This document shows positions 63,258 through 64,000 of a DNA stretch of 64,000 nt, piece after piece (positions within the stretch are counted from its first letter, which is position 1; each line of letters starts with the position of its first letter). Source of the stretch: Tritrichomonas musculus. Its lineage: Eukaryota; Parabasalia; Tritrichomonadida; Tritrichomonadidae. The notes beneath the pieces were generated by a model. It was not told the origin of the DNA. It worked only from the letters and a program-made list of their open reading frames with translations, and searched no databases. Location of the stretch: positions 7,917,501-7,981,500 of the forward strand of contig JAPFFF010000004.1 in NCBI GenBank assembly GCA_039105265.1, in the 5' to 3' direction. A program made the translations under genes and the position numbers.

Positions 63258-64000
63258 AAAACGTGATTGATCACCTTCTCATTATGATATTACTCATTTA
63301 ATATATAAATATCTGTGGTTTTGATTAATGTGTCAAAGATATACCAATATTCATCCATGCAAAATTTATATAAATACTTTATTTACATCATATGTGTGGA
63401 AAGTCAGAGAGCTTAATTTTGCATTTTTAATTTTTTGGTGATTTAATCAATTTTTTCAAAAAATAATTATTCACATGTTCCATATTAACAATAAAAATCA
63501 ATATAATTTTATCAATGCAGTGATATACATTTTAGCAATAGGCACATTCAGATGCTATTTTTAGAATATTTTAAATAAGCTTGTAAAATATACCCAAAAG
63601 TAAAAAAAAGACCTGGTCTTGGTGATTCTTTCTGGTCTTTTGGTGATTTTAATAAATCTTTTAAAAAGTTATTTCTTATGAATTATTAAATAAAATGATT
63701 AAGGGTGCCCTTTAAACGGTCGCCATGGAAAATATAAATATCTTCACATATATAATGAATTAATTTTCATAAATAGAATATTTATTTGTTATTCTTTTTA
63801 TATTAATTATTAAAAGAGTTTAATAGCAATATATGAAATATTACAAGAATTAAATATTCAAATTTCATGTAAAATCAAAAATTTGAAAATTCGCTCTTTA
63901 AAAATCTTTGTAATCCGATATACATTAACATATTAAAATTTGAGAGAATAAGGTTTAAATCATAAGCCCCTCTATTAAAAATAAAGATTTTAAAAAATAT
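63258..64000. other. Intergenic AT-rich right end
   Basis: No gene is seen. A GC-richer motif TTTAAACGGTCGC at 63713-63725 repeats the core found in the palindrome at 51016-51055. Confidence 0.6.

Overview
The window looks like nuclear DNA of a parabasalid protist, most likely a Tritrichomonas-type trichomonad. The reasons are AT-rich intergenic DNA, very long single-exon genes, TKL-type kinases fused to Sel1 repeats, giant ankyrin and BspA-type leucine-rich-repeat (LRR_5) proteins, a bacterial-style lactate racemase (LarA) homologue, and trichomonad-like initiator sites (TCA followed by Y and W) just upstream of some start codons. The genus is inferred from gene content; no rRNA or other species marker is present.

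Layout. 1-10 kb: the 3' part of a TKL kinase with a multi-span membrane tail, a large kinase-Sel1 gene whose kinase core is degenerate, then a graveyard holding an E2 ubiquitin-conjugating pseudogene, a kinase-Sel1 pseudogene and a BspA-type fragment. 10.6-15.2 kb: mobile-element territory, with a deleted pogo-like transposase and a broken fragment of a large virus-like DNA element, possibly Maverick/Polinton. 15.5-25.1 kb: a VPS9-domain gene, a tRNA-Pro(CGG) gene packed against its start, and a 2,124-residue ankyrin protein with many WG motifs. 25.8-38.7 kb: one 4,278-codon low-complexity gene built of at least four repeat families. 39.0-40.3 kb: the LarA homologue, then a decayed tRNA-Lys. 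40.6-50.4 kb: a giant intracellular-type LRR_5 protein. 50.5-64 kb: an accessory zone with a hAT-type non-autonomous element (perfect 8-bp target duplication), a deleted Tc1/mariner transposase, structured palindromes, a disrupted ankyrin gene carrying two unusual 24-bp arrays, a shortened ABCA-type transporter gene, a BspA-type surface-protein pseudogene and a coiled-coil pseudogene.

Six long genes look intact (kinase-Sel1, VPS9, ankyrin-WG, the giant repeat gene, LarA, giant LRR). The kinase at the left edge is open but cut by the window. No operon logic is visible. The ankyrin-WG and giant repeat genes are divergent and share a 723-bp intergenic region. Gene decay is concentrated at 7.5-15.2 kb and 50.5-63.2 kb, where transposons also cluster.

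The strongest candidates for something undescribed are the amphipathic 'TGDL...IGN.L' bead array in the giant repeat protein, the WG-rich ankyrin protein as a possible Argonaute-hook scaffold, the 21-constant-plus-3-variable arrays at 55.2 and 55.9 kb, and recurrent palindromes with a TAAACG(G/A)(T/C)CGC-like core.
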